This document shows, piece by piece, positions 16,511-26,713 of a DNA stretch of 64,000 bases; the first letter of the stretch is position 1; every line of letters begins with the position of its first letter. The DNA is taken from the NCBI GenBank assembly GCA_024280335.1, contig JAJRQI010000063.1, positions 1 to 64,000 of the forward strand, read 5' to 3'. Below the pieces are notes generated by a model that searched no databases, was not told where the DNA came from, and was given only the letters and a program-made list of their open reading frames with translations. The stretch is from Deltaproteobacteria bacterium. Its GTDB lineage: Bacteria; Desulfobacterota; Desulfuromonadia; Desulfuromonadales; Geopsychrobacteraceae. The position numbers and the translations under genes are program-made.

Positions 16511-18145
16511 CTATTGATACTTCTCGCGCAACGCCTTCTTGTTGACTTTGCCGACACTGGTTTTGTCGATTGTTTCGACAAACTGGACCTTCAGCAGCAG
16601 CACCTGTTTGGAGATAATCCCTTTATCGATAAAGCCGCGAATGTGCAGCAACAGCTCTTTCTCGCTGATTTCAATCTCGGGCTTTTTCACCACCAGCGCC
16701 AGCGGTTTCTCGCCCCATTTTTCGTCGCTCAGGCCGATGACCGCCGCTTCACCGACCGCTGGGTGGGTGCAGAGCAGATCTTCCATTTCCAGTGATGAGA
16801 TCCATTCGCCGCCGATCTTGATGACATCCTTGATCCGATCGGTAATTTTGATGTAGTTCTGTTTGTTGCGGTTGGCAACGTCACCGGTGTGCAGATAACC
16901 GTTACGCCAGAGGGTTTCCGAGTTGCGCTGATCCTTCAGGTAGCCCTGGGTCAGCCAGGGCGCGCGAACGACAATCTCGCCGACACTTTCGCCGTCGGCA
17001 GGGACATCCTCCATCTGTTCATCGACAATTCTGAGTTCAACCAGCGGGACCGGTCGACCGGTTTTACAGCGAACCTCCAGCTCCTCGTCGTCCGTTAAAT
17101 CCTCTTCCGTAACATGGGCGATGGTTAGGATCGGGCAGGTTTCCGACATACCGTAGCCGGAGTAAATATCGACCCCTTTTTTCAACGCTGCGACGCACAT
17201 CGCCTTGGGCAACGCGGCTCCGCCGATCAACACCTTCCAGTTGGTCAGGTCGATTTCGTTGAACAGCGGGTGGCTCATCAACAGGTGCAGAATCGTCGGC
17301 ACGCAGTGGGAATAGGTGACTCGCTCCTTGTCGATCAGCTTCAGCAGCATATCCGGGGTGTATTTGCCGGGGTAAACTTGTTTGATGCCAAGGGTGGTCG
17401 CCATGTAGGGAACGCCCCAGGCATGGACATGAAACATCGGCGTAATCGGCATATAGACATCTTTCTGGTGCAGACGTCCCTGCTCGGCACTGGTCCCGAG
17501 GGCCGCTAACCCGGCCAGCGTGTGCAGCACCAGTTGCCGATGGCTGAAATAGACCCCTTTCGGAAAACCGGTGGTGCCGGTGGTGTAAAAGGTCGTGGCG
17601 CGGGTGTTCTCATCAAAATCGGCAAATTCGAAATGATCGTCGGCAGCATCGAGCAGCGCTTCATACTCTCCGGCAAAGCTGAGCGAGGTTTCCACCGCCT
17701 GTTGGCCGTCCTGCAATAACAGGTACTCTTTGACCGTGTCGATCCGCCCCTTGATCTGTTCGAGGATCGGCAGAAATTCCTCGTTGACCAGGATATAATC
17801 ATCCTCGGCGTGATCAATCGTGTAGAGAATCTGCTCCGGCGACAGGCGGATATTGACCGTGTGCAACACTGCGCCGAGCATCGGTACCGCGTAAAAACAC
17901 TCCAGGTAGCGGTGGCTGTCCCAATCCATCACCGCCACCGTATCTCCCGGCTTGACTCCCATTTCGGTCAGCACGTTCGCCAGCTTGTTGACCCGCTGAT
18001 GGAACTCGGCATAAGTGAAACGCATCTGATCGCGGTAAACGATCTCCTGCTGCGGATCATCGACCGCCGGGGCCTGCAGCAGATTCTTAATCAGTAGCGG
18101 ATAGGTATAAGCGGACTGGGTGCGCTGGATGAGGTTATCGCTCAT
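16511..18145 (-). CDS. Acyl-CoA synthetase (AMP-forming, medium/long-chain fatty acid type)
   Basis: 544 residues of the ANL superfamily. The P-loop is [15 protein letters not shown] (about 187-201). Further motifs are [14 protein letters not shown], the hinge region [18 protein letters not shown] and the catalytic Lys context [14 protein letters not shown] near the C-terminus. The order and the [19 protein letters not shown] stretch match the FadD-like group that activates fatty acids, often medium or long chain; the chain length cannot be read. Located at the cytoplasmic membrane face. Monocistronic, convergent with ald. Confidence 0.9.
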   Translation of the reverse strand: MSDNLIQRTQSAYTYPLLIKNLLQAPAVDDPQQEIVYRDQMRFTYAEFHQRVNKLANVLTEMGVKPGDTVAVMDWDSHRYLECFYAVPMLGAVLHTVNIRLSPEQILYTIDHAEDDYILVNEEFLPILEQIKGRIDTVKEYLLLQDGQQAVETSLSFAGEYEALLDAADDHFEFADFDENTRATTFYTTGTTGFPKGVYFSHRQLVLHTLAGLAALGTSAEQGRLHQKDVYMPITPMFHVHAWGVPYMATTLGIKQVYPGKYTPDMLLKLIDKERVTYSHCVPTILHLLMSHPLFNEIDLTNWKVLIGGAALPKAMCVAALKKGVDIYSGYGMSETCPILTIAHVTEEDLTDDEELEVRCKTGRPVPLVELRIVDEQMEDVPADGESVGEIVVRAPWLTQGYLKDQRNSETLWRNGYLHTGDVANRNKQNYIKITDRIKDVIKIGGEWISSLEMEDLLCTHPAVGEAAVIGLSDEKWGEKPLALVVKKPEIEISEKELLLHIRGFIDKGIISKQVLLLKVQFVETIDKTSVGKVNKKALREKYQ

Positions 18146-18294
18146 AGGGAGTCTCCTGGAAAGTTTATCGATCCTGATTGAAAGATTGACGAAAGCAAAA
18201 CTATACGAAGACCGGCGGCAGATGGCAAGGGTTGATGCTTGTCTGGCAAGGGTTTGACCGCTAGAATGACGAATTCATCGTTCTGGAGGATAAA

Positions 18295-18987
18295 ATGCAA
18301 CTGCCCGCACCCCTGCTCGAAGGGATTTTACTGCAACGTTACAAGCGCTTTTTTACCGATATCGAACTGGCCGACGGCAGTGTCGTCGTTGCGCACACGC
18401 CGAACACCGGCAGTATGCAGCAGTGCGCCGTGCCGGGGCACCAAGTGTTGATCTCGAAAACTGATGATCCCAAGCGCAAACTCAAGTATACCCTGGAGTT
18501 GATCCGGGTCGGTGCACACTGGGTCGATACCCACACCCAGCGCAGCAACCGGCTGGTGGAAGAAGCGCTGCGCAATGGTTGGATCGCCGGGTTACGTGAC
18601 TATCGGGTGACCCCTGAATTCAAAATCGGCGACAGCCGCATCGATTTTTTGCTGGAAACAGCGGATGAAAAAGTGCTGGTCGAGGTGAAAAATGTCACTC
18701 TGCTCCGGGGTGAGACGACCGCCTGTTTTCCCGATGCCGTCACCATCCGTGGGCAGAAGCATCTGCGCGAACTACTGGCGGCCAGGCAACAGGGCTACCG
18801 GTCTGTGATCTTTTTCCTGGTTCAGCGTGGCGAAGCGACCGAGTTTTCCCCGGCCGACGAAATCGATCCCGAGTACGGCCGCCTGCTGCGTGAAGTCGTT
18901 GCCGGCGGGGTCGAGGCTCTGGCCTATAAAACGCTGGTGACCCCTGTGGAGAACCGGGTGCAGCAGCAGATCCCGGTGGTGTTGTAA
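18295..18987 (+). CDS. sfsA: SfsA family protein (DNA/RNA nuclease-like)
   Basis: 230 residues; ATG preceded by TGGAGGATAAA. Family hallmarks: an N-terminal OB-like part (LLEGILLQRYKRFFTDIEL), HTPNTGSMQQC, and a PD-(D/E)xK-type core with RIDFLLE, VLVEVKNVTLL and FPDAVTIRGQKHLREL. SfsA was named for sugar fermentation stimulation; later work points to nucleic-acid binding and nuclease activity. Full length for the family. Confidence 0.95.
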   Translation: MQLPAPLLEGILLQRYKRFFTDIELADGSVVVAHTPNTGSMQQCAVPGHQVLISKTDDPKRKLKYTLELIRVGAHWVDTHTQRSNRLVEEALRNGWIAGLRDYRVTPEFKIGDSRIDFLLETADEKVLVEVKNVTLLRGETTACFPDAVTIRGQKHLRELLAARQQGYRSVIFFLVQRGEATEFSPADEIDPEYGRLLREVVAGGVEALAYKTLVTPVENRVQQQIPVVL

Positions 18988-18989
18988 GA

Positions 18990-19070
18990 AAGTTTCCCCT
19001 CCCCTGGAGGGAGGGGATTAAGGTTACCCCCACCCCAGCCCTCCCCCCTGAAGGGGGAGGGAGTATTGAC
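18990..19070. repeat. Paired hairpins between sfsA and tmcAL
   Basis: Two palindromes, CCCCTCCCCTGGAGGGAGGGG (core CTCCCCTGGAGGGAG) and CTCCCCCCTGAAGGGGGAG, lie back to back in the 96-bp gap. They could end sfsA transcription, although neither has a T-run. Confidence 0.55.
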
Positions 19071-19083
19071 GAATCGAAATTAG

Positions 19084-20340
19084 ATGCGAACAGTCGGACT
19101 GATTACCGAGTACAATCCATTCCACAACGGCCACCTGCACCATCTGCAGCAGAGCCTCAAAGTTGCTGACGCCGATGTCGCAGTGGCGGTGATGAGCGGG
19201 CATTTTCTGCAGCGCGGCGAACCGGCGCTGGTCGATAAATGGCTGCGCACCGAAATGGCGCTGGCGGCCGGGGTCGATGTTGTTATTGAGCTGCCGCTCC
19301 CTTGGGCTTGCAGCAGCGCCCCCGATTTTGCCCGCGGTGGAGTTCAGGCGTTAACGGCCCTGGGTGGGGTGGATGTCCTCTGTTTTGGCAGCGAAGCGGG
19401 AGAATTGACCCCGTTGCAACGTTGCGCCGAAGTTCTTTTTCAGCAGGCAGCCGAAATCGGCAAGCAGACAGCAGCGCTGCTGCGGGATGGGATTAACTAC
19501 CCGCAGGCACGGGCGAAGGTGTTGGCCGAACGGTTGGCGGATGACGGTGTCAGCGAAACCCTGGCATCACCGAACAATATTCTAGGGATTGAGTATCTCA
19601 AGGCGCTGCGGCTGACCGGCAGCAATATCCGGCCGCTGACCATCCAACGGGTCGGCGCCGGGTTTCACCAGACGACGGTCGGGCAGGGGGGCATCGCCAG
19701 CGCCACCGGTATCCGCAAAATGCTTGCTGAAGGGCAGCCGATCAACGGGTTGATCCCGCCGCCGGCGCTTGCAGCGCTGCAAGCGGCCCTATCTACAGGC
19801 CAGAAATTCTCTGTCGAGCGTTATTTTGCTCTGCTGTTGGGACAGATTTTTCGTGATCCGAAAGAGTTGTCCACTTGTTGGCTGGTCGATAGCGGGATCG
19901 AAAATCGTCTGCTGGCGGTCGCCGAACAGGCAAACGATCTGGAAGGGCTGATTTCTGGAACTAAATCCCGTCAGTTGACTCGCACCCGGATCCAGCGAAT
20001 GCTGGTCGCCATCCTGCTCGGAATTCGTAAGTCAGCGGCCGCTTCATTATTAGCTGCGGGGCCGCGTTATCTGCATCTGCTCGGAGTCAGCGAAAAAGGT
20101 CAACAACTTCTCGCGGCCAGTCGCAAGCAGCGCAGCATCCCGTTGGTCCAGAATTTCTCCCGAGTGAACTCATCCCTCAAGCGTTTTTATGGAGTTGACT
20201 CGAACAGGCACAACTTGGCACTTCAGCAGCTGGATTTAGAGCTGCGGGCGACGAAACTTTACACGCTGTTGCTGAAAAACTGGCCGGGGGGGAAGCGTAA
20301 TCGGGATTTTTATGAAGAGATAAAGAAAGGGAGCAGTTAG
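19084..20340 (+). CDS. tmcAL: tRNA(Met) cytidine acetate ligase-type nucleotidyltransferase (TmcAL/YlbM)
   Basis: 418 residues. It begins MRTVGLITEYNPFHNGHLHH, with the HxGH nucleotidyltransferase motif in NGHLHH. It continues VMSGHFLQRGEPALVDKW, IELPLPWACSSAPDFA, LCFGSEAG and SPNNILGIEYLKAL, all typical of YlbM/TmcAL. The family activates acetate with ATP to acetylate C34 of the elongator tRNA(Met). Its length matches the Bacillus protein (about 415). The start has no strong ribosome site. A terminator overlaps the stop codon. Confidence 0.92.
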   Translation: MRTVGLITEYNPFHNGHLHHLQQSLKVADADVAVAVMSGHFLQRGEPALVDKWLRTEMALAAGVDVVIELPLPWACSSAPDFARGGVQALTALGGVDVLCFGSEAGELTPLQRCAEVLFQQAAEIGKQTAALLRDGINYPQARAKVLAERLADDGVSETLASPNNILGIEYLKALRLTGSNIRPLTIQRVGAGFHQTTVGQGGIASATGIRKMLAEGQPINGLIPPPALAALQAALSTGQKFSVERYFALLLGQIFRDPKELSTCWLVDSGIENRLLAVAEQANDLEGLISGTKSRQLTRTRIQRMLVAILLGIRKSAAASLLAAGPRYLHLLGVSEKGQQLLAASRKQRSIPLVQNFSRVNSSLKRFYGVDSNRHNLALQQLDLELRATKLYTLLLKNWPGGKRNRDFYEEIKKGSS

Positions 20341-20353
20341 TTTAACTGCTCCC
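20329..20353 (+). terminator. Intrinsic terminator overlapping the tmcAL stop
   Basis: Perfect 11-bp stem GGGAGCAGTTA / TAACTGCTCCC with a 3-base loop; the stop codon TAG lies in the stem-loop. A short T-run follows at 20364-20368. Confidence 0.7.
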
Positions 20354-20388
20354 CAGATTCAAATTTTTACGGCATTGGATTCTACCGA

Positions 20389-20519
20389 GAGCCTTTTGCA
20401 AAAGTCCGAAAATTCAATCACTCGTCATTCCCGCGCAGGCGGGAATCCAGGAGTTCTCCGGGATAGCCTAGAAACTGGATCCCCGTTTTCACGAGGATGA
20501 CGACTGTTGCAAGAGCCTC
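20389..20519. repeat. MITE-like palindromic repeat, family A copy 3
   Basis: Begins GAGCCTTTTGCAAAAGTC and ends CGACTGTTGCAAGAGCCTC, with inner palindromes CATTCCCGCGCAGGCGGGAA and GGATCCCCGTTTTCACGAGG. It lies between the convergent tmcAL and PEP-CTERM genes, four bases from the latter's stop. Confidence 0.85.
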
Positions 20520-20523
20520 CCGA

Positions 20524-22599
20524 CTAGACTTTTTTCCGTTTTCGTCCGTACCAGAACAGGCCGATTAGCCCACTGCCGAACAGCAGGATGGTGGCGGGCT
20601 CCGGAACCGGTTCGATAAATTGTTCTAAAGAAGAATAGGCGTAGTCAAAAGAAGCTCGGTTTTGCAAAGAGTTCTGATAGACGGTCAGGTCGGTCATGCC
20701 GACGAGGTCGTTGTAGAAAAACGCAAAAGACGTCCCGAGCAGATTATCAAGACCCAAGTCTGCCAAGAAAGGGACATCAGAAAGTGCAATGTACGGATTA
20801 AAGCTGCTGATTGGTCCACCACTGGTAGTGCCTCCACCAGCATCTTCCAATAAAAAGTCGAGATTGTAAAAAGATGCCACCAGGCCTGTCACTAATAAAC
20901 CAGCGTCGTCAAATAACGGCTGAAAATCAATGCCGAGGTTGTAAATACCAGTAACATCAAGCAAAAAATCAAAGTAGTTGGCATTTGCAGGGTCGTAATC
21001 CTTTAAAATTTCTAACAGTGAGTAACGGGCAAAACCATCCAGATAATCAACCCGCTCACTGTCGCCATCACTATTGTAATTGTTGGCCAGAAACCCATAA
21101 AGATCACCGTTTTCCGTGAAGAGATCTTTAGGTGCATTAGGGTCGGGTGTTGTGGCGGTATTTTCTTCTTTTTCTTTGATGATCGTGGAGAGATCATCTC
21201 TTGCATCAATACTGCTAGGTGCCACAATAAAAGTCTGATTCGTTTCATCGATAGCCTTGTCCAGCATGGAAAAGAGTTCAGAGTCGAAATTTAGCAAGAA
21301 GTTTTCCCCGGCAATATCCTGCCCAGAAATCCGCCAAGTTTCATCATAAACAGAGACGGAAGCAAGCTCCGTTTCAAAACGGTCCTCCCATAAGGAAATA
21401 TCTGTCCCCCAGGAGCTGAAACCATATCCTATATCGACACTAAGGTTACCTATTGCCAGATCGAGCCAGGCATCAATGTCTATATTTGAGTTGTTTGAGA
21501 CAGCCCATTCGAGAGAATAGGTCGTTGCAGTTCTGACCATTCGAGGGGTGATAATTTCGAGATCTGTACCTAAATCTGTTTCAATATGTGTTGTAACGAG
21601 AAATTCTCCATCTGCACCGACCCGTGCCCAGACGGGACGATCAAAGTCCAAGTGCACCTCAGGGTTCATTGTTACAGTGAAATCCTGACTGAGAGAGGCC
21701 ACTGCCCCGACCTCAGCCTGAATGAGAGAACCGCTGACGTCTAGACCAACTTCAAGAGTGTCGTTGTATAAATCGAACGAAACTTCCGTTGGCAGACCGG
21801 TAGCGTAGTTGAACGCTTTATCAACATCAAAACCGACACCTAGAATAGAATCGCTGCTGCTGTCAGAAGCAGTTAGAAGTGAGGAATTTACATCCCCTGA
21901 TAGCCCAGAGGCAGTATTAAAAGTGTCACTTGCGACAACATTTGGAATTTGCGCAGTAACATTGACAAGACCACCCAAAAGGGTTTCATTGACAGGGGCA
22001 GAATTTTGATCAATATCAATAATAGGAGTTTGGCTGAACTTTTCGTATTCAGCTTTACTACTAGAAGTACCAAACCCGGCGGCAGCTCCGACGTAATAAT
22101 TAAAAACATAGTCGGTAAGAAAGCTGACACCGAAATTTCCTTCTGTCCCCGATGTTTCGAAGCCAGCTCCAGAGAGGATTGAATAATCGGTACTGACAGT
22201 TGTTGTATAATTTTCTTTGGATGTCTGCATGTTGATATCCAGCGGAGCGTTGATATCCATGGTGCCGTAATCAAAAGCAGCTTCAGCAGTCAATCCAATT
22301 CTGCCACTGGTTGTAAAAGCGGCATAGTAGCCAAAGTCGCCCCATTCATCAGCAACGATATCGTTGTTGCCATAGGTTTTTCTGATCGGATCGTCATAAC
22401 TGCCCCACTCAACCCCCCAGAACTCATCGTCAATAATGTCGATTCGTTGACTATCACCGGGAGCCACGGTGCTGACATTATCGGCAGAAAAAGTAGCGGT
22501 GGTGTTGTAGTCGGCCGCAAGCCCTTGACCGGTGAAACAAAGGAGCATGAGGACAATGGATAAGGAAATGACGAAGTGGGGGAAACGTGGAGTTTTCAT
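20524..22599 (-). CDS. Large secreted PEP-CTERM protein
   Basis: 691 residues from the ATG at 22599, preceded by AGGAGG at good spacing. The longer frame to 22773 is rejected because it has no ribosome site and precedes a clean signal peptide (ISLSIVLMLLCFTGQGLAA, residues about 10-28). The C-terminus is a textbook PEP-CTERM sorting tag: VPEPATILLFGSGLIGLFWY followed by GRKRKKV. Such tags are cleaved by exosortase, giving surface or extracellular-polymer-linked proteins. The long middle (about 30-660) is rich in N, D, S and T and beta-prone, with no domain I recognise. No exosortase is in the window. It lies alone; function unknown. Confidence 0.88.
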   Translation of the reverse strand: MKTPRFPHFVISLSIVLMLLCFTGQGLAADYNTTATFSADNVSTVAPGDSQRIDIIDDEFWGVEWGSYDDPIRKTYGNNDIVADEWGDFGYYAAFTTSGRIGLTAEAAFDYGTMDINAPLDINMQTSKENYTTTVSTDYSILSGAGFETSGTEGNFGVSFLTDYVFNYYVGAAAGFGTSSSKAEYEKFSQTPIIDIDQNSAPVNETLLGGLVNVTAQIPNVVASDTFNTASGLSGDVNSSLLTASDSSSDSILGVGFDVDKAFNYATGLPTEVSFDLYNDTLEVGLDVSGSLIQAEVGAVASLSQDFTVTMNPEVHLDFDRPVWARVGADGEFLVTTHIETDLGTDLEIITPRMVRTATTYSLEWAVSNNSNIDIDAWLDLAIGNLSVDIGYGFSSWGTDISLWEDRFETELASVSVYDETWRISGQDIAGENFLLNFDSELFSMLDKAIDETNQTFIVAPSSIDARDDLSTIIKEKEENTATTPDPNAPKDLFTENGDLYGFLANNYNSDGDSERVDYLDGFARYSLLEILKDYDPANANYFDFLLDVTGIYNLGIDFQPLFDDAGLLVTGLVASFYNLDFLLEDAGGGTTSGGPISSFNPYIALSDVPFLADLGLDNLLGTSFAFFYNDLVGMTDLTVYQNSLQNRASFDYAYSSLEQFIEPVPEPATILLFGSGLIGLFWYGRKRKKV

Positions 22600-22932
22600 G
22601 GGGCAGCCTCCTGTATTGGTAGGTTGCAACAACGAAACATATAAAAACGAAACAAGAACCGAGAAGTTTTTGTGGAGGGATCTTATCCAAGTAAACGATA
22701 TTGAAAGGAAGGTTGAACCAGAACTACTCATTAAAGCAAGAAGCATTCCTTCAAGATAACTTGCTGAAATCATATCTTGATTTTATTTTATGAGTGTCGC
22801 CGTGGGTGGTTTGTAAGAATTCTCGACAAGAATAGTGGAAGATTGAATTGTGAATAAAATATGTAATAAAAGGCAGTGCCGCTGTCGCACCGCCTTTTAT
22901 TACAAGCTTGATCTGGTGAGAATGGTTCCGTA
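22600..22932. other. Intergenic region upstream of the PEP-CTERM gene
   Basis: AT-rich. I looked for a sigma-54 site reading left (GCA-N8-GTGCCA on this strand) because some PEP-CTERM genes use one, and found none. It contains only the terminator of the LemA/TPM operon near its right end. Confidence 0.5.
22868..22898 (-). terminator. Terminator of the LemA-TPM operon
   Basis: 12-bp stem AAAAGGCAGTGC / GCACCGCCTTTT with one mismatch and a 7-base loop, 35 bp beyond the last stop; the minus strand continues TTTTATTAC. Confidence 0.75.
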
Positions 22933-23568
22933 TCAGCTTTTCCCCTCAATAATCAAGTTCGGCAACTCATCGGTGTCATCCTCTTTAATCGGAAAATGCT
23001 CCTCCAGCAATTCACCGCAGCGTTCCACGGCCTTACAAACCGCAGTGCAGGCATCCTCTGATTTGAGCCCGGCGATGATCATTTCAACCAGTTCATCCCA
23101 GGTATCCTTCGGAACTTTGGCGTTGATGCCGCTGTCGGCCAAGACCTGTACCCGGCGCTCAAACAGTGAGATCAGTATCAGAATGCCGGTGCGGTCGCGG
23201 GTGTGGTGCAACTCCTGCTCAAGGAAGCTGACCAGCGCTTTTTCTCTGACCTCCTCGGTCAACTCATCCGGGTGGATCAGTTTGCGCTTCAGGTCGGGCA
23301 GCTTGCGGATCAGCTGCTGGAAAATAAAGAAGCCGACAATAAACACCGGCAGAAACCACCAGATTGATTCGCCGCCGACGGCCCAACTGACCAGCAGGCC
23401 AGTTGCCAGCGCCAGGGTGCCGCCACCGATCAACTCGGCGCGGGGGTATTCGTAGGAATTATCAACCACCATCGGCACAATTTCGCCACTGGTTTTTTGT
23501 TCAGCGGCTTTAACGGCTGCTTCAACCCGCTGTTTTTCTTCTGCTGTAAAAAACTCTGCTGCTTTCAT
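22933..23568 (-). CDS. TPM-domain membrane protein
   Basis: 211 residues from the ATG at 23568, which overlaps the previous stop (TAATG) and has GGGAGG upstream. It starts FFTAEEKQRVEAAVKAAEQK and TSGEIVPMVVD, the TPM (TLP18.3/Psb32/MOLO-1) pattern. One long membrane stretch (about 50-90) splits the TPM fold, and TGILILISLFERRVQVLAD resumes after it. Third gene of the lemA operon. Such trios (LemA, secreted TPM, cytoplasmic/membrane TPM) are common and poorly understood, with a suggested envelope role. Confidence 0.85.
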   Translation of the reverse strand: MKAAEFFTAEEKQRVEAAVKAAEQKTSGEIVPMVVDNSYEYPRAELIGGGTLALATGLLVSWAVGGESIWWFLPVFIVGFFIFQQLIRKLPDLKRKLIHPDELTEEVREKALVSFLEQELHHTRDRTGILILISLFERRVQVLADSGINAKVPKDTWDELVEMIIAGLKSEDACTAVCKAVERCGELLEEHFPIKEDDTDELPNLIIEGKS

Positions 23569-24284
23569 TACCAACCTCCCGAAGCGCCGCCGCCTCCTCC
23601 GAAACCACCGCCGCCGGAAAAACCACCGCCGCCGCCACCGAAACCACCACCGCCTATAAAGGGGGCACCGAAAAACATTCCGCTGCGGCGATGGCCGCGG
23701 CGTCGACCACCAAGACGCCCTAACAACGGGCCGAGGAAGAACAGCAGAAAGAGAAAGCCGAAGGGGCTGCTTTTTTTCTTCTTACCTGCGGTTTTACCGG
23801 TCCCGGTGTACTCACCGCGCACCGCCTCGGCCATGGCGACGACACCGCTGATGATACCGCCGTCGTAATCCCCCTGTTTGAAGCGGGGCGAGATTTCATT
23901 ACTGATGATCCGCCCGGAAAGCAGATCGGTCAGCCGTCCTTCCAGACCGTAGCCGACCTCAATGCGGACCTTCCGCTCCTGTTTGGCAATCAGCAGCAGG
24001 GCACCGTTATCTTTTCCCTGCTGGCCGATTTTCCAGTTTTCCAGTACCTTTAGTGAGTAAGCTTCCAGTGCTGCGCCATCGAGGGTCGGGATCGTCAGGA
24101 CCGTGATCTGGGTCGAATCACTCTGTTCGAAGCCGCGCAGGAACTGTTCAAGTTTCAGCTTGGTGGTTTGCGAAAGTAGCCCGGCCGTGTCGGTGACGTA
24201 ACCGGTTGCCGGCGGCACTTCGAGGGCAGCTGCCGGAACACTGAGCAACAGCAGTAGCAGGATGGTGCTTAACAGCGGCCGCAT
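23568..24284 (-). CDS. YgcG-type secreted TPM-domain protein with glycine-rich tail
   Basis: 238 residues: signal peptide (LLSTILLLLLLSVPAAA), TPM domain (about 25-165; VTDTAGLLSQTTKLKLEQFL, DNGALLLIAKQERKVRIEVG, YDGGIISGVVAM), a membrane helix (FGFLFLLFFLGPLLG), then an Arg-rich stretch and a Gly-rich C-terminus (GGGGFGGGGGGFSGG). This is the standard YgcG layout. Its start overlaps the lemA stop by one base. Confidence 0.9.
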   Translation of the reverse strand: MRPLLSTILLLLLLSVPAAALEVPPATGYVTDTAGLLSQTTKLKLEQFLRGFEQSDSTQITVLTIPTLDGAALEAYSLKVLENWKIGQQGKDNGALLLIAKQERKVRIEVGYGLEGRLTDLLSGRIISNEISPRFKQGDYDGGIISGVVAMAEAVRGEYTGTGKTAGKKKKSSPFGFLFLLFFLGPLLGRLGGRRRGHRRSGMFFGAPFIGGGGFGGGGGGFSGGGGFGGGGGASGGW

Positions 24285-24865
24285 CAGAACTTCACTTTCG
24301 GCGCAGTTTCAGCACCGGCATCCGCTTTGAACATCTCTTTGCGTTCCAGATTGAGCAGGAAGTTATTGGTCAGATTGTTGGGAAAGGTGCGGATCGAGCT
24401 GTTGAATTTCTGTACCGCCTTGTTGTAACGCTGGCGAGCGACGTTGATCCGGTTTTCGGTCCCTTCCAGCTGATTCTGCAGATCGCGGAAGTTCTGGCTG
24501 GCTTTCAGATCGGGGTAGCGCTCTGCGACCACCAGCAGGCGCGACAGGGCGCCGCTGAGCCTTCCTTGGGCTTGCTGGAATTGTTGCATGGCCGCAGGGT
24601 CACTCAATTTGTCGATAGAAATATTCATCTGCCCGACTTTGGCCCGGGCGTTGGTGACTTCGGTCAGGGTGTCCTTCTCGTGGGCGGCGTAGGCTTTGAC
24701 CGTTTCGACCAGGTTGGGGATCAGGTCGGCACGCCGCTGGTAGGTCGCTTCAACATTACCCCAGGCGGCAAACACCGCTTCCTCATTTTTCTGGATGCTG
24801 TTATAGCCGCAGCTGCTGAGCAGCAGCGGGGCCAGCAGCAGGGTCAGTAGTAAACGGAAATTCAT
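24284..24865 (-). CDS. LemA-family lipoprotein
   Basis: 193 residues with a lipobox-type N-terminus ([11 protein letters not shown], Cys at 19) and the LemA core ([74 protein letters not shown]). It is the first gene of the TPM operon, with GGAGA before the ATG. LemA proteins are helical and periplasmic; their molecular role is unknown. Confidence 0.94.
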   Translation of the reverse strand: MNFRLLLTLLLAPLLLSSCGYNSIQKNEEAVFAAWGNVEATYQRRADLIPNLVETVKAYAAHEKDTLTEVTNARAKVGQMNISIDKLSDPAAMQQFQQAQGRLSGALSRLLVVAERYPDLKASQNFRDLQNQLEGTENRINVARQRYNKAVQKFNSSIRTFPNNLTNNFLLNLERKEMFKADAGAETAPKVKF

Positions 24866-25044
24866 AGTTGGTTCTCCTGAAATTCAAGTCGTTGAAAAGT
24901 AGTGGTCAGCCTTAATGAAGCCGCATCCTAGCACAGCGATCCGGGGGTGACTATGTGCTTTTCCGCCATTGTGGAGTGGTAATTTGCGCTGTATCGGTCG
25001 AACTAGGCGGGAGGTTGCGGCAGACGCGGGGTTTTCTCGATCTG

Positions 25045-26277
25045 TTAGCCGTTCAGGATCTCTTTGCTGCTGCCGGCGCCCAGCTCCTTGAACTTTCGTG
25101 CTGAAATCAGCACCCGGCTGTCGAGGGAGGCCATCCCCTTGTTATAACTGTCGACGGCGCGATCGAGACCTTTGCCCATCTGGCTGAAATGACCGGCCAT
25201 CGTCGCCAGTCGGTCATAAAGTTCGCGGCCGAGTTGACTGATCTCCGCAGCGTTTTCGCTCAGCTGCTCCTGCCGCCAACCGTAGGCGACCGAGCGCAAC
25301 AGGGCGATCAGGGTGGTCGGGGTGGCCAGCAGCACCTTCTGGTCGACACCGGCCTCAATCAGGCCGGGATCCTGAGACAGCGCGGCCGAAAAGAAGGTTT
25401 CCCCCGGCAGAAACAGGACGACGAATTCGGGGGTCGGCTGGAACTGCTCCCAGTAGTTTTTAGCCGAGAGCTTTTGCAGGTGATCGCGGATCTGCCGGGC
25501 GTGGTGGCTGAGGCAGCTTTTGCGCTCGGCGTCGTTCTCCGTTTCCAGCGATTCCAGATAGGCCTGCAATGGGGCTTTTGAATCGACAACGATGTTGCGA
25601 CCGTTCGGCAGCTTGATGATCATGTCGGGGCGCAGGCGGCCGCCGTCGGCTGTTTCCTGCTCGACGAAATCGCAGTAGTTGAGCATCCCGGCCATTTCGA
25701 CCACCTTGCGCAGCTGAATCTCCCCCCAGCGCCCGCGCACCGCCGGGGTCCGCAGCGCGCGCACCAGGTTGCCGGTTTCCGACTCCAGTTTGACCTGACT
25801 GGTCAACAGCGACTTGAGTTGTTCATCAAGGCGGGCGTAAGCACTGCTGCGGGCTTGTTCGAGCTGGCCGATCTTGCCGTCGACCTTCTGCAGCGACTCT
25901 TCCAGCGGCTTGACCAGCTGTTGGATGGCCTGCTGCCGGCTGTCGAGATCCCCCTTTGCCTGTTGCTGATAGCTGCCCAGGGTTGCTTTGGCCAGATCGA
26001 GAAAACTCTGATTGTTGGCGGCCAGGGCTTCTGCCGACAGAGCGCGGAAGGCGTTTTCGGTTTGTTGACGGTTGGCTTCCAGCAGAGCCAGTTTCTCCGC
26101 GGCAGACTTGCGTTCGGCGCTCAGTTGCGCCTCGCTGCTGGAGAGCTGTTGCAGCAGAGTTTCACGTTCCGGTTGTCGTTTTTTTTCGGCGTGCAGCTTG
26201 CCGATCAGAGCGCCGAACAGCAGGCCGCAAAACAGGGTGATCGCAAGCAGTATCCAGATTTCCAGCGGCAGGAGCAC
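25045..26277 (-). CDS. rmuC: DNA recombination protein RmuC
   Basis: 410 residues from a GTG at 26277 with AGAGGA upstream. An N-terminal membrane helix ([20 protein letters not shown]) is followed by a long coiled coil (about 30-140) and the RmuC nuclease-like domain ([78 protein letters not shown]). RmuC limits inversions at short repeats. Full length for the family. Confidence 0.95.
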   Translation of the reverse strand: MLLPLEIWILLAITLFCGLLFGALIGKLHAEKKRQPERETLLQQLSSSEAQLSAERKSAAEKLALLEANRQQTENAFRALSAEALAANNQSFLDLAKATLGSYQQQAKGDLDSRQQAIQQLVKPLEESLQKVDGKIGQLEQARSSAYARLDEQLKSLLTSQVKLESETGNLVRALRTPAVRGRWGEIQLRKVVEMAGMLNYCDFVEQETADGGRLRPDMIIKLPNGRNIVVDSKAPLQAYLESLETENDAERKSCLSHHARQIRDHLQKLSAKNYWEQFQPTPEFVVLFLPGETFFSAALSQDPGLIEAGVDQKVLLATPTTLIALLRSVAYGWRQEQLSENAAEISQLGRELYDRLATMAGHFSQMGKGLDRAVDSYNKGMASLDSRVLISARKFKELGAGSSKEILNG

Positions 26278-26332
26278 GTTGATTTTCCTCTTCGATCGGG
26301 GGAGTGGTTGCTGGTTGTAATTTTGACTTCAT

Positions 26333-26713
26333 TTACCAGGCGTAGGTCAGCATATGTTTCAGATAGAGTGCCAGTCCGAAAATCGCAATGATCAGGCTGA
26401 CAACTTGAGTGGCGCGGATGTAATCACCTTTGCGCCGGAGCCTTTTGCTGTTGATATAGAGCCCTGACAGGCTGATCAGGCAGCAGACCAGCAGCATCAC
26501 GCCGATGTAGTTCATCAGGTTCATGTCCCAGTTCGGCCGGCGGTAGAGGTGGACGTTATAATAGCGGTCGAAGAAGGTCTCGATCTCCGGTTTTGCCAGC
26601 GCGGTCAGGCAAAAAACGGTAAACAGGGAGGCGGCGGCACCGACATTGGCAACCGTCAGCAGCCGCATCAGCGGGTCCGATTTTTTGCGACGACTTTGGT
26701 TGGAGTTGTTCAT
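26333..26713 (-). CDS. Small membrane protein, unknown function
   Basis: 126 residues with a basic N-terminus (QSRRKKSDP) and three predicted membrane helices at about 20-45, 65-88 and 100-120. I do not recognise the family. It lies 55 bp upstream of rmuC on the same strand and may share its transcript. No motif suggests an activity. Confidence 0.65.
   Translation of the reverse strand: MNNSNQSRRKKSDPLMRLLTVANVGAAASLFTVFCLTALAKPEIETFFDRYYNVHLYRRPNWDMNLMNYIGVMLLVCCLISLSGLYINSKRLRRKGDYIRATQVVSLIIAIFGLALYLKHMLTYAW

Noticed and set aside
22600-22860. Sigma-54 promoter for the PEP-CTERM gene
   Set aside because: No GG-N10-GC type element with correct spacing was found on the minus strand.
23497-23868. 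Proline-rich plus-strand ORF (PPPPPKPPPPEKPPP)
   Set aside because: It is antisense to the glycine-rich tail of the YgcG-type protein.
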